64,000 bases of DNA from Pseudoduganella rivuli (GCF_009674485.1 NZ_WKJJ01000018.1:124001-188000), one strand, 5' to 3'. Numbered from the stretch's first letter, positions 1 through 8,530 are shown. Numbers and translations: made by a program. The notes: generated from the letters alone by a model not told the origin.

Positions 1-188
1 TACAGCACGGAATTGCGCGCCACGTTCAATTCGCCCGCCAGCGTGCGCGACGACGCCAACCGCGTCCCGGCCGCCAGCGTGCCATCGCGGATGGCCGCGC
101 GCAGGCATTCATGCAGCAAGCGCTGGCGTGACCAGCCCCGGCCGGCGTGGTTCTCGGTAAAGGCTTCGAACAGCAGCGTGTAATCCAT
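1..188 (-). CDS. MocR/PdxR-type GntR regulator, N-terminal fragment
   Basis: Only the first ~62 codons are in the window; the gene runs off the left edge. The visible part is a GntR winged helix: it opens MDYTLLFEAF and contains RLLHECLRAAIRDGTL and LASSRTLAGELNVARNSV, the usual GntR helix-turn-helix pattern. In MocR proteins this domain is followed by a type I aminotransferase-like domain that binds pyridoxal phosphate; that part is not visible. The gene is divergent from a pyridoxamine-phosphate-oxidase-like gene, a common partner for MocR regulators, which is the main reason for preferring MocR over a short GntR regulator. It probably controls that neighbour. Confidence 0.7.
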   Translation of the reverse strand, partial: MDYTLLFEAFTENHAGRGWSRQRLLHECLRAAIRDGTLAAGTRLASSRTLAGELNVARNSVL

Positions 189-226
189 GGGACTCCAAAT
201 CGGTGGCTCTAAAAATTTGCATACGA

Positions 227-248
227 CTGGACCTTATGAAAGGGCCAG
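227..248. promoter_or_regulatory. Imperfect inverted repeat in the MocR/flavoprotein intergenic region
   Basis: CTGGACC (227-233) and GGGCCAG (242-248) form an inverted repeat with one mismatch and an 8-nt AT-rich spacer, in the short gap between two divergent genes. It could be an operator for the GntR/MocR protein. The arms are short, so this is tentative. Confidence 0.25.
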
Positions 249-290
249 ATCGCCATTATAGTTGCCACTCAACCAACTTGAGAGGAGTCA

Positions 291-941
291 ATGAACACCC
301 CGCCATCCAACCGGACCCGCGTACGCCGCGTCGCCAACAATGCCGCCTATGACAGCGCGACCGTGCACGCGATTGTCGACGATGCCTATGTCTGCCACAT
401 CGCCTTCACGGACGACCATGGGACGCACTGCATCCCGACGGCATGCTGGCGCGAAGGCAACCACCTGTACATCCACGGCTCGAACGGCAGCCGCATGCTG
501 AAGCGCTTGATGGAGCAGGACGTGTGCGTGACGATCACCCACGTGGATGGCCTGGTGATGGCGCGTTCCGCGTTCAGCCACTCGATGAATTACCGCTCGG
601 CGATGATTTACGGCCGCTTTGAAAAAGTCGCGGACGACGACAAGGCCGCGACACTGGAAGCATTCATGGAATCGCTGATGCCGGGCCGCCAGGCCGATAT
701 CCGTCCCGGCAGCGCCAACGAATACGCCGCCACCACGGTGCTGCGCATTGCGCTCGACGAGGCGGCCTGCAAGGTGCGCGCGGGCGGACCGACGGAAGAA
801 GAGGAAGACGTGGATTACCCCGCGTGGTCGGGCGTGCTGCCGCTGACGCGCGTGCGTGGCGAACCTGTCACGGCGGAAGGAAACGGGGCGCCGGTACCGG
901 CCTACGTCCACGCATGGTATCGGGGAGCCGGGGGCGCCTGA
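291..941 (+). CDS. Pyridoxamine 5'-phosphate oxidase-like FMN-binding protein
   Basis: 216 aa, with a GAGGAG ribosome site just before the ATG. The sequence fits the split-barrel flavoprotein family: an N-terminal segment around AYVCHIAFTDDHGTH and CIPTACWR, a beta strand LYIHGSNGSRM, then DVCVTITHVDGLVMARSAF and MNYRSAMIYGRF, the typical order of FMN-binding strands in NimA/PNPOx-like proteins. Such proteins bind FMN, F420 or haem and act on small molecules; the substrate cannot be read here. No signal peptide, so cytoplasmic. Its divergent MocR-type neighbour suggests regulation linked to vitamin B6 or amino metabolism. Confidence 0.8.
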   Translation: MNTPPSNRTRVRRVANNAAYDSATVHAIVDDAYVCHIAFTDDHGTHCIPTACWREGNHLYIHGSNGSRMLKRLMEQDVCVTITHVDGLVMARSAFSHSMNYRSAMIYGRFEKVADDDKAATLEAFMESLMPGRQADIRPGSANEYAATTVLRIALDEAACKVRAGGPTEEEEDVDYPAWSGVLPLTRVRGEPVTAEGNGAPVPAYVHAWYRGAGGA

Positions 942-1057
942 CTTGCACCCGGGAGGCAAACTGCGATATCAATCCTGGTATCGCCTCCTACCCATAATTC
1001 ATCGCGACCGATATCACTGGGGCGTATCATCTTGTCACCATAATAATAGGAGGAGAC

Positions 1058-2728
1058 ATGATACGCATTACCCTGGCATGTGCCGTTGCCGCGCTGCTGG
1101 CCGGTGCACCCGCTGCCGCGCAAACTATCCCTGTGACGATCGAGGTTGACGCTTCCCGGCCCGCCGGCGAACTGAAACCGATCTGGCGCTTCTTCGGCGC
1201 CGATGAACCCAACTACGCCACCATGAAGGATGGCCGCAAACTGCTGGACCACCTGGGGGCGCTGCGGCGCGGCGACGTCTTCTTCCGCGCCCACAACCTG
1301 CTCAGCACCGGCGACGGCACGCCCGCCTTCAAGTGGGGCAGCACCAATGCCTACACGGAAACCAAAGACGGCAAGCCGGTCTACGACTGGACCGTCACCG
1401 ACCGCATCATCGATACCTATCTTGCGCGCGGCGTACGGCCCTACCTGCAAATCGGCTTCATGCCGGAAGCCATGTCCAGCGCGAAGCCGGGCACGCCTTA
1501 CCAGCACAGCTGGCGCCCCGGCTTCGCCTACGACCTGATCGCGACCGGCTGGACCGCGCCGCCGAAGGACTACGCGAAATGGGGCGAACTGGCGTACCAG
1601 TGGACGCTGCACAATATCGAGCGCTACGGGCGCGATGAAATGAAGAAGTGGTATTTCGAGGTCTGGAACGAACCCAACTCGCGCTTTTACTGGAGTGGCA
1701 CCCAGGATGAATTCAACAAGCTGCATGACTACGCCATCGCCGGCATACGGCGCGCGCTGCCCGATGCCTTTGTCGGCGGTCCGGATGTGGCGGGCCACGG
1801 AGGGGCTTTCATGGACGCCTTCCTGAAGCACGTGGTCTCCGGCACCAACCACGCGACAGGCGGCACGGGCACGCCGACCGATTTCCTGTCCTTCCATGCG
1901 AAAGGCGTCCCGCGCTTCGTCGACGGGCACGTGCGGATGGGTATCCGTGAACACTTGCACGATGTCGATACGGGCTTTGCCAGGATCGCCGCCATTCCCC
2001 AATTGAAGAACAAGCCGATTGTCATCGGCGAGAGCGACCCGGAAGGTTGCGCGGCCTGCCCCGGCCCGCAAAACGCCTACCGCAACGGCACCATGTATTC
2101 GAGCTATACCGCCGCCAGTTTCGCGCGCATCTGGGAACTCGCGTCGCGCCGCGGCGTCAACCTGGACGGCGCGCTGACGTGGGCCTTCACGTTTGAAGAC
2201 CAGCCATGGTTTGCCGGCTACCGCCAACTCGCCACCAATGGCGTCGACCTGCCCGTGATGAACGTCTTCCGCATGTTCGCCAGGCTGGGGCAGGAAAGGC
2301 TGACCGCCAGCAGCAGCGCGATGCAGCCATTGGACGACATGCTGGCCAAGGGCGTCCAGGGCAACCCCGATGTCGGCGTGATCGCGACACGCACCCCGGC
2401 AGGCCAGCTGGCGATCCTCAGCTGGCATTACCACGATGACGATGTCGCCGGCCCTGACGCGGCAGTGAGGCTGGAATTGAAAGGCCTGGGTAAAGCAGGG
2501 ACACGCAAGGTAACGCAATGGCGCGTGGACAAAGCCAATGCCAATGCCTTCACGGCCTGGCAAGCGCTGGGATCGCCGCAGTCGCCGGATCTCAAGCAGT
2601 TCGAGGCGCTGGAAGCCGCGTCAAAAATGGCGCAGGCGGAGCTGGCACCGCTGGCAGTCAGCCATGGCGCGGCCAGCATCAACTATGTGCTGCCACGCCA
2701 GGGTGTGACCTTGCTGGTGGTCGATTGA
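1058..2728 (+). CDS. Secreted glycoside hydrolase family 39 (beta-xylosidase-like)
   Basis: 556 aa, preceded by a strong AGGAGG ribosome site. The first ~22 residues are a signal peptide ending APAAAQ. The TIM-barrel resembles GH39: RPYLQIGFMPEAMSS, then FEVWNEPNSRFYW, where the Glu of the NEP motif (about E205) is the expected acid/base, and IVIGESDPEG, where E325 is a likely nucleophile. A beta-rich C-terminal part follows, as in GH39 xylosidases. It probably cleaves xylosidic or related bonds in the periplasm or outside the cell. No polysaccharide-utilisation neighbours are present and it is convergent with the oxidoreductase gene 7 bp downstream, so its regulation is unclear. Confidence 0.8.
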   Translation: MIRITLACAVAALLAGAPAAAQTIPVTIEVDASRPAGELKPIWRFFGADEPNYATMKDGRKLLDHLGALRRGDVFFRAHNLLSTGDGTPAFKWGSTNAYTETKDGKPVYDWTVTDRIIDTYLARGVRPYLQIGFMPEAMSSAKPGTPYQHSWRPGFAYDLIATGWTAPPKDYAKWGELAYQWTLHNIERYGRDEMKKWYFEVWNEPNSRFYWSGTQDEFNKLHDYAIAGIRRALPDAFVGGPDVAGHGGAFMDAFLKHVVSGTNHATGGTGTPTDFLSFHAKGVPRFVDGHVRMGIREHLHDVDTGFARIAAIPQLKNKPIVIGESDPEGCAACPGPQNAYRNGTMYSSYTAASFARIWELASRRGVNLDGALTWAFTFEDQPWFAGYRQLATNGVDLPVMNVFRMFARLGQERLTASSSAMQPLDDMLAKGVQGNPDVGVIATRTPAGQLAILSWHYHDDDVAGPDAAVRLELKGLGKAGTRKVTQWRVDKANANAFTAWQALGSPQSPDLKQFEALEAASKMAQAELAPLAVSHGAASINYVLPRQGVTLLVVD

Positions 2729-2735
2729 TCCTTGG

Positions 2736-3797
2736 CTAATTGCCCGGTCCCAGCGCAATGGCCAGCTCGCCCGCCGTCGGATACGTGCAGCAAGCCAGCG
2801 CATAGCCGTTGCTGACATCCTTGTCGTCGAGGCAGAAGTCGGCCTCGCGGCGGCAATCCCCGGACAGGATCCTGACGCGGCAACTGCCGCAGATACCGGA
2901 GCGGCACTGGCTGCGGATCGGCACCCCGTGCTGCTCCAGGTTTTCCAACAAGCTCCTGGCGGGATCGGCCGGCAGGCCGTCTTCCCGGCCCGCGATGGCG
3001 ATCATGGCGCGCGCCGCGGTGGACGGCGCAGCGGCCGGCGCGGGCTCGGGCACGGGTGCCTGCGGTGCGCTGAACGATTCAATCAGCAATTCGGCGTGCG
3101 GGTACAGGTCGCGCACGCGGCTGCGCGTCTCGGCGGCAAACTGGTGGCCGCCGCACAGCAGCACGGCGCCCGGCTCCGGCAACGCGCGCAGCATGTCGTC
3201 CGATGGACGTCCCGCATGGAAATGGCTCCAGCCCGAATCGATCGGCTGGCGCGTGATAAATACCTGCATGTCGAACCATGCGCTGGTCAAATCCAGTTCC
3301 AGCAATTCGTGCAGGAACGGCACGTCCTGCACGCGCGGGCAGCACAGGTACAGCGTGACACCGGGTACCGGCAGGCCCTGCTTCGCCCGCTCCGCCAGTT
3401 CGCGCAGCAGGGCAATCGGCAATGTCACGCCAATGCCGCCTGCCCACATCAAGACCTGGCTGTGCACCAGCACCGCGTCGACCGTGATCTCTCCGCCGGT
3501 GTAGAGCAAGGTGACGGCCGCGCCTTCCTGCAGGCTGGCGTGCAGGCGGTCGGCCACGCCCCGGGTGCCGGTGCGGCGCACGGCGATTTCAAACACGTCC
3601 GGCGCCGGCTTGCGCGTCACGGAATACATGCGCTGCTGTACGCCGCCCGCCATGTCGGCATATTCCAGCGCGACATAGCGCCCCGGGTCGATGTCATGGC
3701 ACGGGCCGTGCGAGGCGGGCAGACGCAGCGCGAAAATTTTAACGTTGCCGGCTTCCAGCGCCGTACTGTCGCAGCGCACACTGATACGGGCATTCAT
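2736..3797 (-). CDS. PDR/VanB-type ferredoxin reductase with C-terminal 2Fe-2S domain
   Basis: 353 aa. An N-terminal flavin-binding barrel carries RMYSVTR (about residue 56), a nucleotide-binding part carries WAGGIGVTLPIALL (about 118-131), and a plant-type ferredoxin domain ends the protein with C298, C303, C306 and C336 (C-x4-C-x2-C-x29-C). This is the layout of phthalate dioxygenase reductase and VanB, which pass electrons from NAD(P)H to an oxygenase. Its start overlaps the stop of the AurF-type oxygenase by 4 nt and a GGAGGT ribosome site lies inside that gene's last codons. It is therefore the natural reductase for that diiron enzyme. The partner assignment is inferred from coupling. 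Confidence 0.88.
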   Translation of the reverse strand: MNARISVRCDSTALEAGNVKIFALRLPASHGPCHDIDPGRYVALEYADMAGGVQQRMYSVTRKPAPDVFEIAVRRTGTRGVADRLHASLQEGAAVTLLYTGGEITVDAVLVHSQVLMWAGGIGVTLPIALLRELAERAKQGLPVPGVTLYLCCPRVQDVPFLHELLELDLTSAWFDMQVFITRQPIDSGWSHFHAGRPSDDMLRALPEPGAVLLCGGHQFAAETRSRVRDLYPHAELLIESFSAPQAPVPEPAPAAAPSTAARAMIAIAGREDGLPADPARSLLENLEQHGVPIRSQCRSGICGSCRVRILSGDCRREADFCLDDKDVSNGYALACCTYPTAGELAIALGPGN

Positions 3798-4744
3798 ACC
3801 GCCACCTCCAGCGCGTCGCCGTGCGACGCCAGTTCCGGCGCGTCCAGTCCGATGCGCGCAATCAGCGCCTGCACGGAACCGGTGTACACGCCAATCTCGT
3901 TTTCACGGCCGGTATCGGCCAGGATATCGGCGGCATGGGGAAACTCCAGCATCGAGAACACCTTGGCCCACGCCCCCATCTCATTATTGGCAAACATCTC
4001 GACCGTCTTGAGGATCACCGCGCGCAGGTAGCTGCGCTCGCGCTGGCTCAAACCATGGACCAGGTCCGTGGCGACGAAACTGAACACGCTGGAGTGGCTC
4101 CATTCATCCATCGCATGCGTCTTCGTGGTGCGATGGCAGACGCTCTGGATGCCGGCATCCTCGGCCATGGTTTTCAGGTAATCCGTGATCAGGGTTTCGC
4201 TGGCGCAGGCCATGGCGAAACGGGTCAGGCGCCGTTCCCATTCGGCGTTACAACTGGCCAGCACGGCGCGGCGCCACTCCACCAGGTTGAACGCCGTGAA
4301 TTCCAGCGGCGCCAGTCCGCGCCTGGCGTAAATGTAGTTCGATGCCAGCAGCGACATGCGCGTGTGCAGCGCTTCATCGAGCAGCGCCTGCGACATCACA
4401 TCCTGGATCACGTCGCGGTTGCGGCTGTTGGCCGGCGCCACCTTGATCAAGTCTTCGCAGGCGGGCGTGACGACGTCGCATTCGATATAGACGGTTTTCA
4501 GGTTGTATATGCCCCACGCATAGGACAGGCAGCGCGACTTCAACTCCTCGGGCGCGGAGCGCCATGCTTCGTGGTCGCGGAACGGCAGCAGCGATGCGCT
4601 GAAATCGTGCTTGGCGGGATCGAACTCCAGGTCCGCGTAGTGCACCGGCCCCTGGTTGACCGCCGCGCGCTGCTGCCACAGTGCCGACAGCTTTTTCAGC
4701 ATCACGGCGACGGTATCGTTTTGTTCAGTTTGATGGGTATCCAT
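3794..4744 (-). CDS. AurF-family diiron oxygenase (putative N-oxygenase)
   Basis: 316 aa from the ATG with an AGAGG site 8 nt upstream; a GTG nine bases earlier is an alternative start. All metal ligands expected from AurF are present: E88 (VYIECD), E124 and H127 (DEALH), E183 (CASET), and H210, E214 and H217 in THAMDEWSH, which has the exact H-x3-E-x2-H spacing. AurF and CmlI oxidise aryl amines to nitro groups, and PvfB-like enzymes N-oxygenate amino acids. Length matches the family. The substrate is unknown. It is followed without a gap by a ferredoxin reductase and preceded by a glutamine amidotransferase, suggesting a small biosynthetic or detoxifying operon. No NRPS or PKS gene is nearby. 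Confidence 0.85.
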   Translation of the reverse strand: MDTHQTEQNDTVAVMLKKLSALWQQRAAVNQGPVHYADLEFDPAKHDFSASLLPFRDHEAWRSAPEELKSRCLSYAWGIYNLKTVYIECDVVTPACEDLIKVAPANSRNRDVIQDVMSQALLDEALHTRMSLLASNYIYARRGLAPLEFTAFNLVEWRRAVLASCNAEWERRLTRFAMACASETLITDYLKTMAEDAGIQSVCHRTTKTHAMDEWSHSSVFSFVATDLVHGLSQRERSYLRAVILKTVEMFANNEMGAWAKVFSMLEFPHAADILADTGRENEIGVYTGSVQALIARIGLDAPELASHGDALEVAV

Positions 4745-4775
4745 TGGGTTCACCTCTGTTCATTCAAGTGGCGTA

Positions 4776-5486
4776 TCAGGCAGGCACGGCTTGCGCCAGC
4801 CACGCGCTGAAGAAATGGCGCGCCTGTTCCTGCAATGCCGCACCATGGCGCTGGGCGTCGCGCCGCAACGCCGCCACGTCGATGCCGGCGCCCGCGATTT
4901 CACAGGCATGGCCGACCAGCCAGTGTTCGATTTTTTCCGCCTGCGCTTCGGGGTGGAATTGCAATCCCAGTGCGCGGGGACCGTAAGCAAAGGCCTGGTT
5001 CTGGCACACGGGGGTCGACGCCAGGTGCACCGCGCCTTGCGGCAACGTGAACGTATCGCCATGCCAGTGCAGCACGTCGGCCAGTTCGCCGGATAAATAC
5101 CGCAGCGGCGAATCCCGGCCCGCGCCGGACAATTCCAGCGGCGCCCAGCCGATTTCCTTGACGCCCGACGAATACACCTTGCCGCCCAGCGCGGCCGCCA
5201 TCAGTTGCGCCCCAAGGCATATGCCCAGGGTGGCCTGGCCGGCGGCCAGCCGCTGAGTCAACAGGGCCATTTCTTCGCGCAGGAAGGGATACAGGTCGTC
5301 TTCATAGACGCCGATCGGACCGCCCAGCACCACCAGCAAGTCGGGGGCCAGCGTTTGCACCTGGGCGGCCAGGCCCGGGCTCCATGCGGGCAGGTAATGC
5401 ACCGCATACTCTTTGTCGTGCAGGACCGCTTCAAACGATCCCAGGTTTTCAAATGCGACGTGCTGGATGGCGACAACGCTTTTCAT
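4776..5486 (-). CDS. Class I glutamine amidotransferase-like protein
   Basis: 236 aa with an AAGGAG ribosome site. The catalytic triad of class I amidotransferases is intact: C90 in LGICLGAQL, and H178 and E180 in GLQFHPEA; the oxyanion strand LGGPIGVYED is at 54-63. Related proteins are annotated as GMP-synthase-like or PuuD-like hydrolases. They release ammonia from glutamine for a partner, or hydrolyse gamma-glutamyl compounds. It lies 11 nt after the beta-propeller stop and 31 nt before the AurF gene, so it is probably co-transcribed with both. A role in supplying or removing a glutamyl group on the oxygenase substrate is possible but unproven. Confidence 0.82.
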   Translation of the reverse strand: MKSVVAIQHVAFENLGSFEAVLHDKEYAVHYLPAWSPGLAAQVQTLAPDLLVVLGGPIGVYEDDLYPFLREEMALLTQRLAAGQATLGICLGAQLMAAALGGKVYSSGVKEIGWAPLELSGAGRDSPLRYLSGELADVLHWHGDTFTLPQGAVHLASTPVCQNQAFAYGPRALGLQFHPEAQAEKIEHWLVGHACEIAGAGIDVAALRRDAQRHGAALQEQARHFFSAWLAQAVPA

Positions 5487-5497
5487 GATGTCGCTCC

Positions 5498-6805
5498 TTA
5501 GCGGTTGCGGCCGGCGGCATATTCGCCGTGGAACATCATCAAGCCGTCATCCATGCTGTACACCTTGGTGACGGTGTCGGTGGCGGTATCGATCTTGATC
5601 AGGTGGTCGGAAATAAAGCTCGACACGTAGACCGCATCGCCATCGAGCGTGGCGCTGGCCGTGTGGGCATTGCGGAAGTCGGCCGGCAAGCCTTTGCCCG
5701 GCGCCAGGCGCTTGATGAATTTCGGCGCGGCCGGGTTAGACACGTCCCAGATCGACACATAACCGTCGCGGCCATAATCGGAAGCGGGCGCATTGGGCTT
5801 GCGGCCCCACGAATCTTCTTCCGCCACGTACAGCTTGCCGTGCGCGAGCGCCACATCGGACGGCGAACGCAGCAAGCCGTGCTGCGGACCATTCTGGGAA
5901 CCGATCACGCGCGTTGCTTTCATCTCCTGCACATCGATCAGCCACACGCTGGGCTCGATCACGACGTTGCCCGGCTTGGTGGCCGACGTCGGCCCCTGCT
6001 GCATGGTGCCGATGTAGGCGTAGCGGTCGGTCAGCCAGACCGCGTAGTGCGCCATGGCGCCATACATGTTCCCGCTGCCCAGCTGGATCTCGCCCATCAC
6101 CTTGACTTCGCCCGTCTGCGTGTTGGGTTTATAGACACGCACGGTGCCCATGTCATAGTCATAGCCGACACCCAGGCCCACCGAGCCGGAATTGTTGAAA
6201 TTCACGCCGTGCGTCTGGCGCGTCAGGTCGCCATCCGAATACACGGGAATCGGGTGCAGCTTGCCGCTGCCGGTCACCTTGAAGCCGCGCACCCGGTTGT
6301 CCGTGTAATGGGTGACGTAGAAATACTTCGAATTCGGCAGGAACGTCGGGCCATGGGTTTGCGTGAACGATGGCCGGGTCCACGGCATGATCGGTTGCTG
6401 CGGCGACACCTGGGTGATGTTCTTGAATTGCGACGGCGAACCGGGCTGCGCCAGCGGCAACGTCTGCAACACTTTCGCGTCGATGGTGCCGGCGTCCCAG
6501 TCGATGCGCTTCAGGTGCACCGTCACCACCGATGCCGTGTACGGCGGCACCGCGTCCGTCAGCATGTACACGGTCCGTTCATCGGCGCTGATCGCCGTAT
6601 GCTGGCAGGCGGCGGGTTGCCAGCCATACACCGTCGGCAAGGCCACCTTGGCCATCTGGTCGGTCTCCGAATTGATCAGCACGAGTTCACAGCCTTTCAT
6701 GTTCACGCCGGACAGGATGTGGCCCGCCAGCGCCGCGCCAGGCAGCGCCGCCAGTCCCAGTGCGGCGGCGAATACGCCGGAAATTGCCGAAGTCATTTTT
6801 TTCAT
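5498..6805 (-). CDS. Secreted beta-propeller-like protein of unknown function
   Basis: 435 aa with a signal peptide (about residues 1-27, ending GAALAG). The rest has repeated beta-propeller features: TAISADERTVYMLTD, THGPTFLPNSKYFYVTHY, WLTDRYAYIGTM, SDVALAHGKLYVAEE and SATLDGDAVYVSSF, resembling YncE or lactonase-like folds. No catalytic motif can be named. It is the first gene of the sub-operon running into the amidotransferase and AurF genes, 159 nt downstream of the TlpA-like gene. A half-conserved copy of the putative MarR operator sits about 95 nt upstream. It probably acts in the periplasm as a binding or sensing protein or an enzyme; the substrate is unknown. Confidence 0.65.
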   Translation of the reverse strand: MKKMTSAISGVFAAALGLAALPGAALAGHILSGVNMKGCELVLINSETDQMAKVALPTVYGWQPAACQHTAISADERTVYMLTDAVPPYTASVVTVHLKRIDWDAGTIDAKVLQTLPLAQPGSPSQFKNITQVSPQQPIMPWTRPSFTQTHGPTFLPNSKYFYVTHYTDNRVRGFKVTGSGKLHPIPVYSDGDLTRQTHGVNFNNSGSVGLGVGYDYDMGTVRVYKPNTQTGEVKVMGEIQLGSGNMYGAMAHYAVWLTDRYAYIGTMQQGPTSATKPGNVVIEPSVWLIDVQEMKATRVIGSQNGPQHGLLRSPSDVALAHGKLYVAEEDSWGRKPNAPASDYGRDGYVSIWDVSNPAAPKFIKRLAPGKGLPADFRNAHTASATLDGDAVYVSSFISDHLIKIDTATDTVTKVYSMDDGLMMFHGEYAAGRNR

Positions 6806-6858
6806 GATGTAGCCCTATGTTTGGATGAGTTGATGTGCATTTGGTTTGATTTGGCATC

Positions 6859-6891
6859 AGAACGTTTTCAAGAACGTTATAAAAAATGCCA
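6859..6891. repeat. Direct repeat AGAACGTT and ATGCCA arm upstream of the beta-propeller gene
   Basis: AGAACGTT occurs twice (6859-6866 and 6871-6878) separated by TTCA. TGGCAT (6852-6857) and ATGCCA (6886-6891) form short inverted arms around it. The block lies in the leader of the minus-strand beta-propeller gene and may be a regulator site or leader hairpin. Function unknown. Confidence 0.3.
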
Positions 6892-6898
6892 TCAACAG

Positions 6899-6913
6899 TA
6901 TGGAGTCCTAATA
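6899..6913. promoter_or_regulatory. Putative MarR operator, site B (partial)
   Basis: Twelve bases, GGAGTCCTAATA (6902-6913), recur exactly on the other strand at 8529-8540, where they form most of a perfect palindrome upstream of the secreted-protein gene. Here the second arm is degenerate (TATGGA). It sits about 95 nt upstream of the beta-propeller gene. Reading it as a weaker binding site for the cluster's MarR regulator is inference. Confidence 0.4.
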
Positions 6914-6964
6914 AAGTTGTGTCAGTCAGTTGGGCGACAATTTAACAATCTGTGCAAAATTACA

Positions 6965-7432
6965 TCAGCGTGGCGCTTCGGCCAGCAACTGGCCGATCAG
7001 CGCGCCGACGGCCAGGTCGTCGACCTGCCCCAGTTGCTGGAAGCGCAGTGCACCCTGGCGGTCGATCAAGATCAGCGTGGGCGTGCCGCGCATGCCGTAC
7101 TGGCGCATCGTGCGCGGCGGGCCGCCATGCCCGTCCGGCTGGTCGACACCGATGGGAAAGGCCAGCCGGTTTTCATCGATGAATACTTTCAGCGCAGCCG
7201 GTCCCATGACGTCGTGGTGTTCGAATACCGTATGCAGGCCGATCACGGCCACGTCGTCGCCATCGAATTGCGCATGCACGCGCTGCATTTGCGGGATACC
7301 GTGCAGCACGCAACCAGGGCACAGCATCTGGAACGCATGCAGTACCACCACCTTGCCGCGCAATTCGCTCAATGCGAGCGCTTGCGATGTGTTGAACCAT
7401 TGCGCCACATCCAGCGCGGGAGCTTCGATCAT
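6965..7432 (-). CDS. TlpA/AhpC-TSA-like thioredoxin-fold protein
   Basis: 155 aa. The motif LCPGC places a redox-active pair at C38 and C41, followed by VLHGIPQMQRVH, and the cis-Pro loop is GTPTLILID. These are thioredoxin-fold features of TlpA and AhpC-TSA relatives. No signal peptide is visible, so it probably works in the cytoplasm as a disulfide reductant or peroxidase. A TCAGGAGA ribosome site precedes the ATG. A rho-independent terminator lies between it and the upstream glutaredoxin-like gene, so it may be expressed by partial read-through or from its own promoter. It belongs to the redox cluster by position. Confidence 0.8.
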   Translation of the reverse strand: MIEAPALDVAQWFNTSQALALSELRGKVVVLHAFQMLCPGCVLHGIPQMQRVHAQFDGDDVAVIGLHTVFEHHDVMGPAALKVFIDENRLAFPIGVDQPDGHGGPPRTMRQYGMRGTPTLILIDRQGALRFQQLGQVDDLAVGALIGQLLAEAPR

Positions 7433-7442
7433 GTCAATCTCC

Positions 7443-7489
7443 TGAAAAAAAGAAAAACCGCGCGTGCGGCTGTGGGCCGGACGCGCGGT
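7443..7489 (-). terminator. Rho-independent terminator inside the redox cluster
   Basis: ACCGCGCGT (7457-7465) pairs perfectly with ACGCGCGGT (7481-7489); on the minus strand the stem is followed by TTTTTCTTTTTTT. It lies between the glutaredoxin-like gene and the TlpA-like gene and should reduce transcription into the distal half of the cluster. Confidence 0.75.
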
Positions 7490-7517
7490 CGTACCTGTAC
7501 TTGCATGCCTGTGGGGG

Positions 7518-7760
7518 TTACGACCCTTTCACATCCGCCATCGACGCGCCGAAGTTGATGTGGAAGACACCGCCGTCCAGCACCAGGGCCGGCACCGATT
7601 TCACGCCGAGTTTTTCCGCTTCACCGATACGGTCGCGGGCATTGCCGAAGTGGACGACTTCCAGGTCGTACTTGTTGCGGTCAATGGCCGCCGCGACAGC
7701 TTCCTCGGCGGAGACACAAACAGGGCAACCAGCGTGGTAGAAAACTGCTTTGCTTTTCAT
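7518..7760 (-). CDS. Glutaredoxin-like thioredoxin-fold protein
   Basis: 80 aa; the start is fixed by an AAAGGAG site before an ATG (MKSKAVFYHAGCPVC). The active-site pair is C12 and C15 (GCPVC), with a VKSVPALVLDGG cis-Pro region and a short C-terminal helix. Size and motif match small glutaredoxin-like or arsenate-reductase-like redoxins. It probably reduces disulfides in the cytoplasm. It follows the secreted-protein gene by 50 nt and is closed by a strong terminator. Longer readings of this frame run antisense-like into the neighbouring gene and lack a ribosome site, so the short form is preferred. Confidence 0.78.
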   Translation of the reverse strand: MKSKAVFYHAGCPVCVSAEEAVAAAIDRNKYDLEVVHFGNARDRIGEAEKLGVKSVPALVLDGGVFHINFGASMADVKGS

Positions 7761-7810
7761 GGTGATACTCCTTTCAGTGGGTAGGACAACAGGAATCCGC
7801 AAGCGCGGGG

Positions 7811-8527
7811 TTACTCGGCTTTGCCCGGCAAACTCAGGTCGCCGGACGCCACATCGAATACATTCACGACACACAGCAGCGGCTGGTGCGGGCTGGCGCC
7901 GACGCGCAGGCCGGCCGTCACGCCGTCGAACGCCACGCCTTTGAAATTGCTGACATCGTCGAACGGCACCCGCACTTTCACGGTGCTGGCGGCAAAGCGG
8001 GGCGCGTAGCCGGGGCTGTCGATCAGCAGCGGCACACCGGGCCAGGTCTTCGGCAACTTGGGCTTGGCGCCGGGCGGAATGTCCCTGACCTTCAGCGCGC
8101 CCTTGCCGCATGCCTCGTCCGGCGCCAGCACCACCCAGTGGCTGTGCCAGTCGTTGCCCTTGGTATCGAACAGCGGCGTGTCGTCAAAGTCAGGGTGCGT
8201 GGTCACGGCCAGCGCCAGGATGCCCGCGCCGGCTTCGAAGCCCACTTCGGACGGATCGATCCTGGTCGGCCATACATAAGAAAACACGTTGCTGCCTTCG
8301 AATTTGCCGGTCTTTTTCGGCTTCACGGCGCCTGCCGTACCGGTCACCGACATGGCAAACACCAGCTGGTTTTTCGCCGCGTCGACACTGATCTCGGCAG
8401 TGACGATATCGAAGCTGGCGTCCTTCACATTGCCCTTCTTGGCATTGACGACATGGGCGCCGGCAGGCTGGCAAGCCAGCGCCGCCAGCACGGCGAACAC
8501 GGAAGCGACAGGGATGGTGCGAAACAT
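7811..8527 (-). CDS. Secreted protein of unknown function in the redox cluster
   Basis: 238 aa with a signal peptide (about 1-24, ending QPAGA). The mature part is beta-rich: FDIVTAEISVDAAKNQLVF, GSNVFSYVWPTRIDPSEVGF, WHSHWVVLAPDEACGKGAL and a C-terminal half with paired strands. No family could be named; the pattern is compatible with a periplasmic immunoglobulin-like or DOMON-like sandwich, but no haem ligand is evident. Its start lies directly beside a perfect palindrome shared with the MarR promoter, and the GGAG ribosome site falls inside that palindrome. This suggests tight control by the neighbouring MarR regulator. It is probably the first gene of the transcript with the glutaredoxin-like gene. 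Confidence 0.6.
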   Translation of the reverse strand: MFRTIPVASVFAVLAALACQPAGAHVVNAKKGNVKDASFDIVTAEISVDAAKNQLVFAMSVTGTAGAVKPKKTGKFEGSNVFSYVWPTRIDPSEVGFEAGAGILALAVTTHPDFDDTPLFDTKGNDWHSHWVVLAPDEACGKGALKVRDIPPGAKPKLPKTWPGVPLLIDSPGYAPRFAASTVKVRVPFDDVSNFKGVAFDGVTAGLRVGASPHQPLLCVVNVFDVASGDLSLPGKAE

Positions 8528-8530
8528 ATA

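Noticed and set aside
902-2563. 553-codon frame opposite the GH39 gene
   Set aside because: It is an antisense frame created by GC-rich third positions; the sense gene has a signal peptide, catalytic motifs and a strong ribosome site.
5528-7558. 676-codon plus-strand frame across the beta-propeller and TlpA-like genes
   Set aside because: His/Arg/Gly-rich shadow sequence running over two well-supported minus-strand genes and an intergenic gap.
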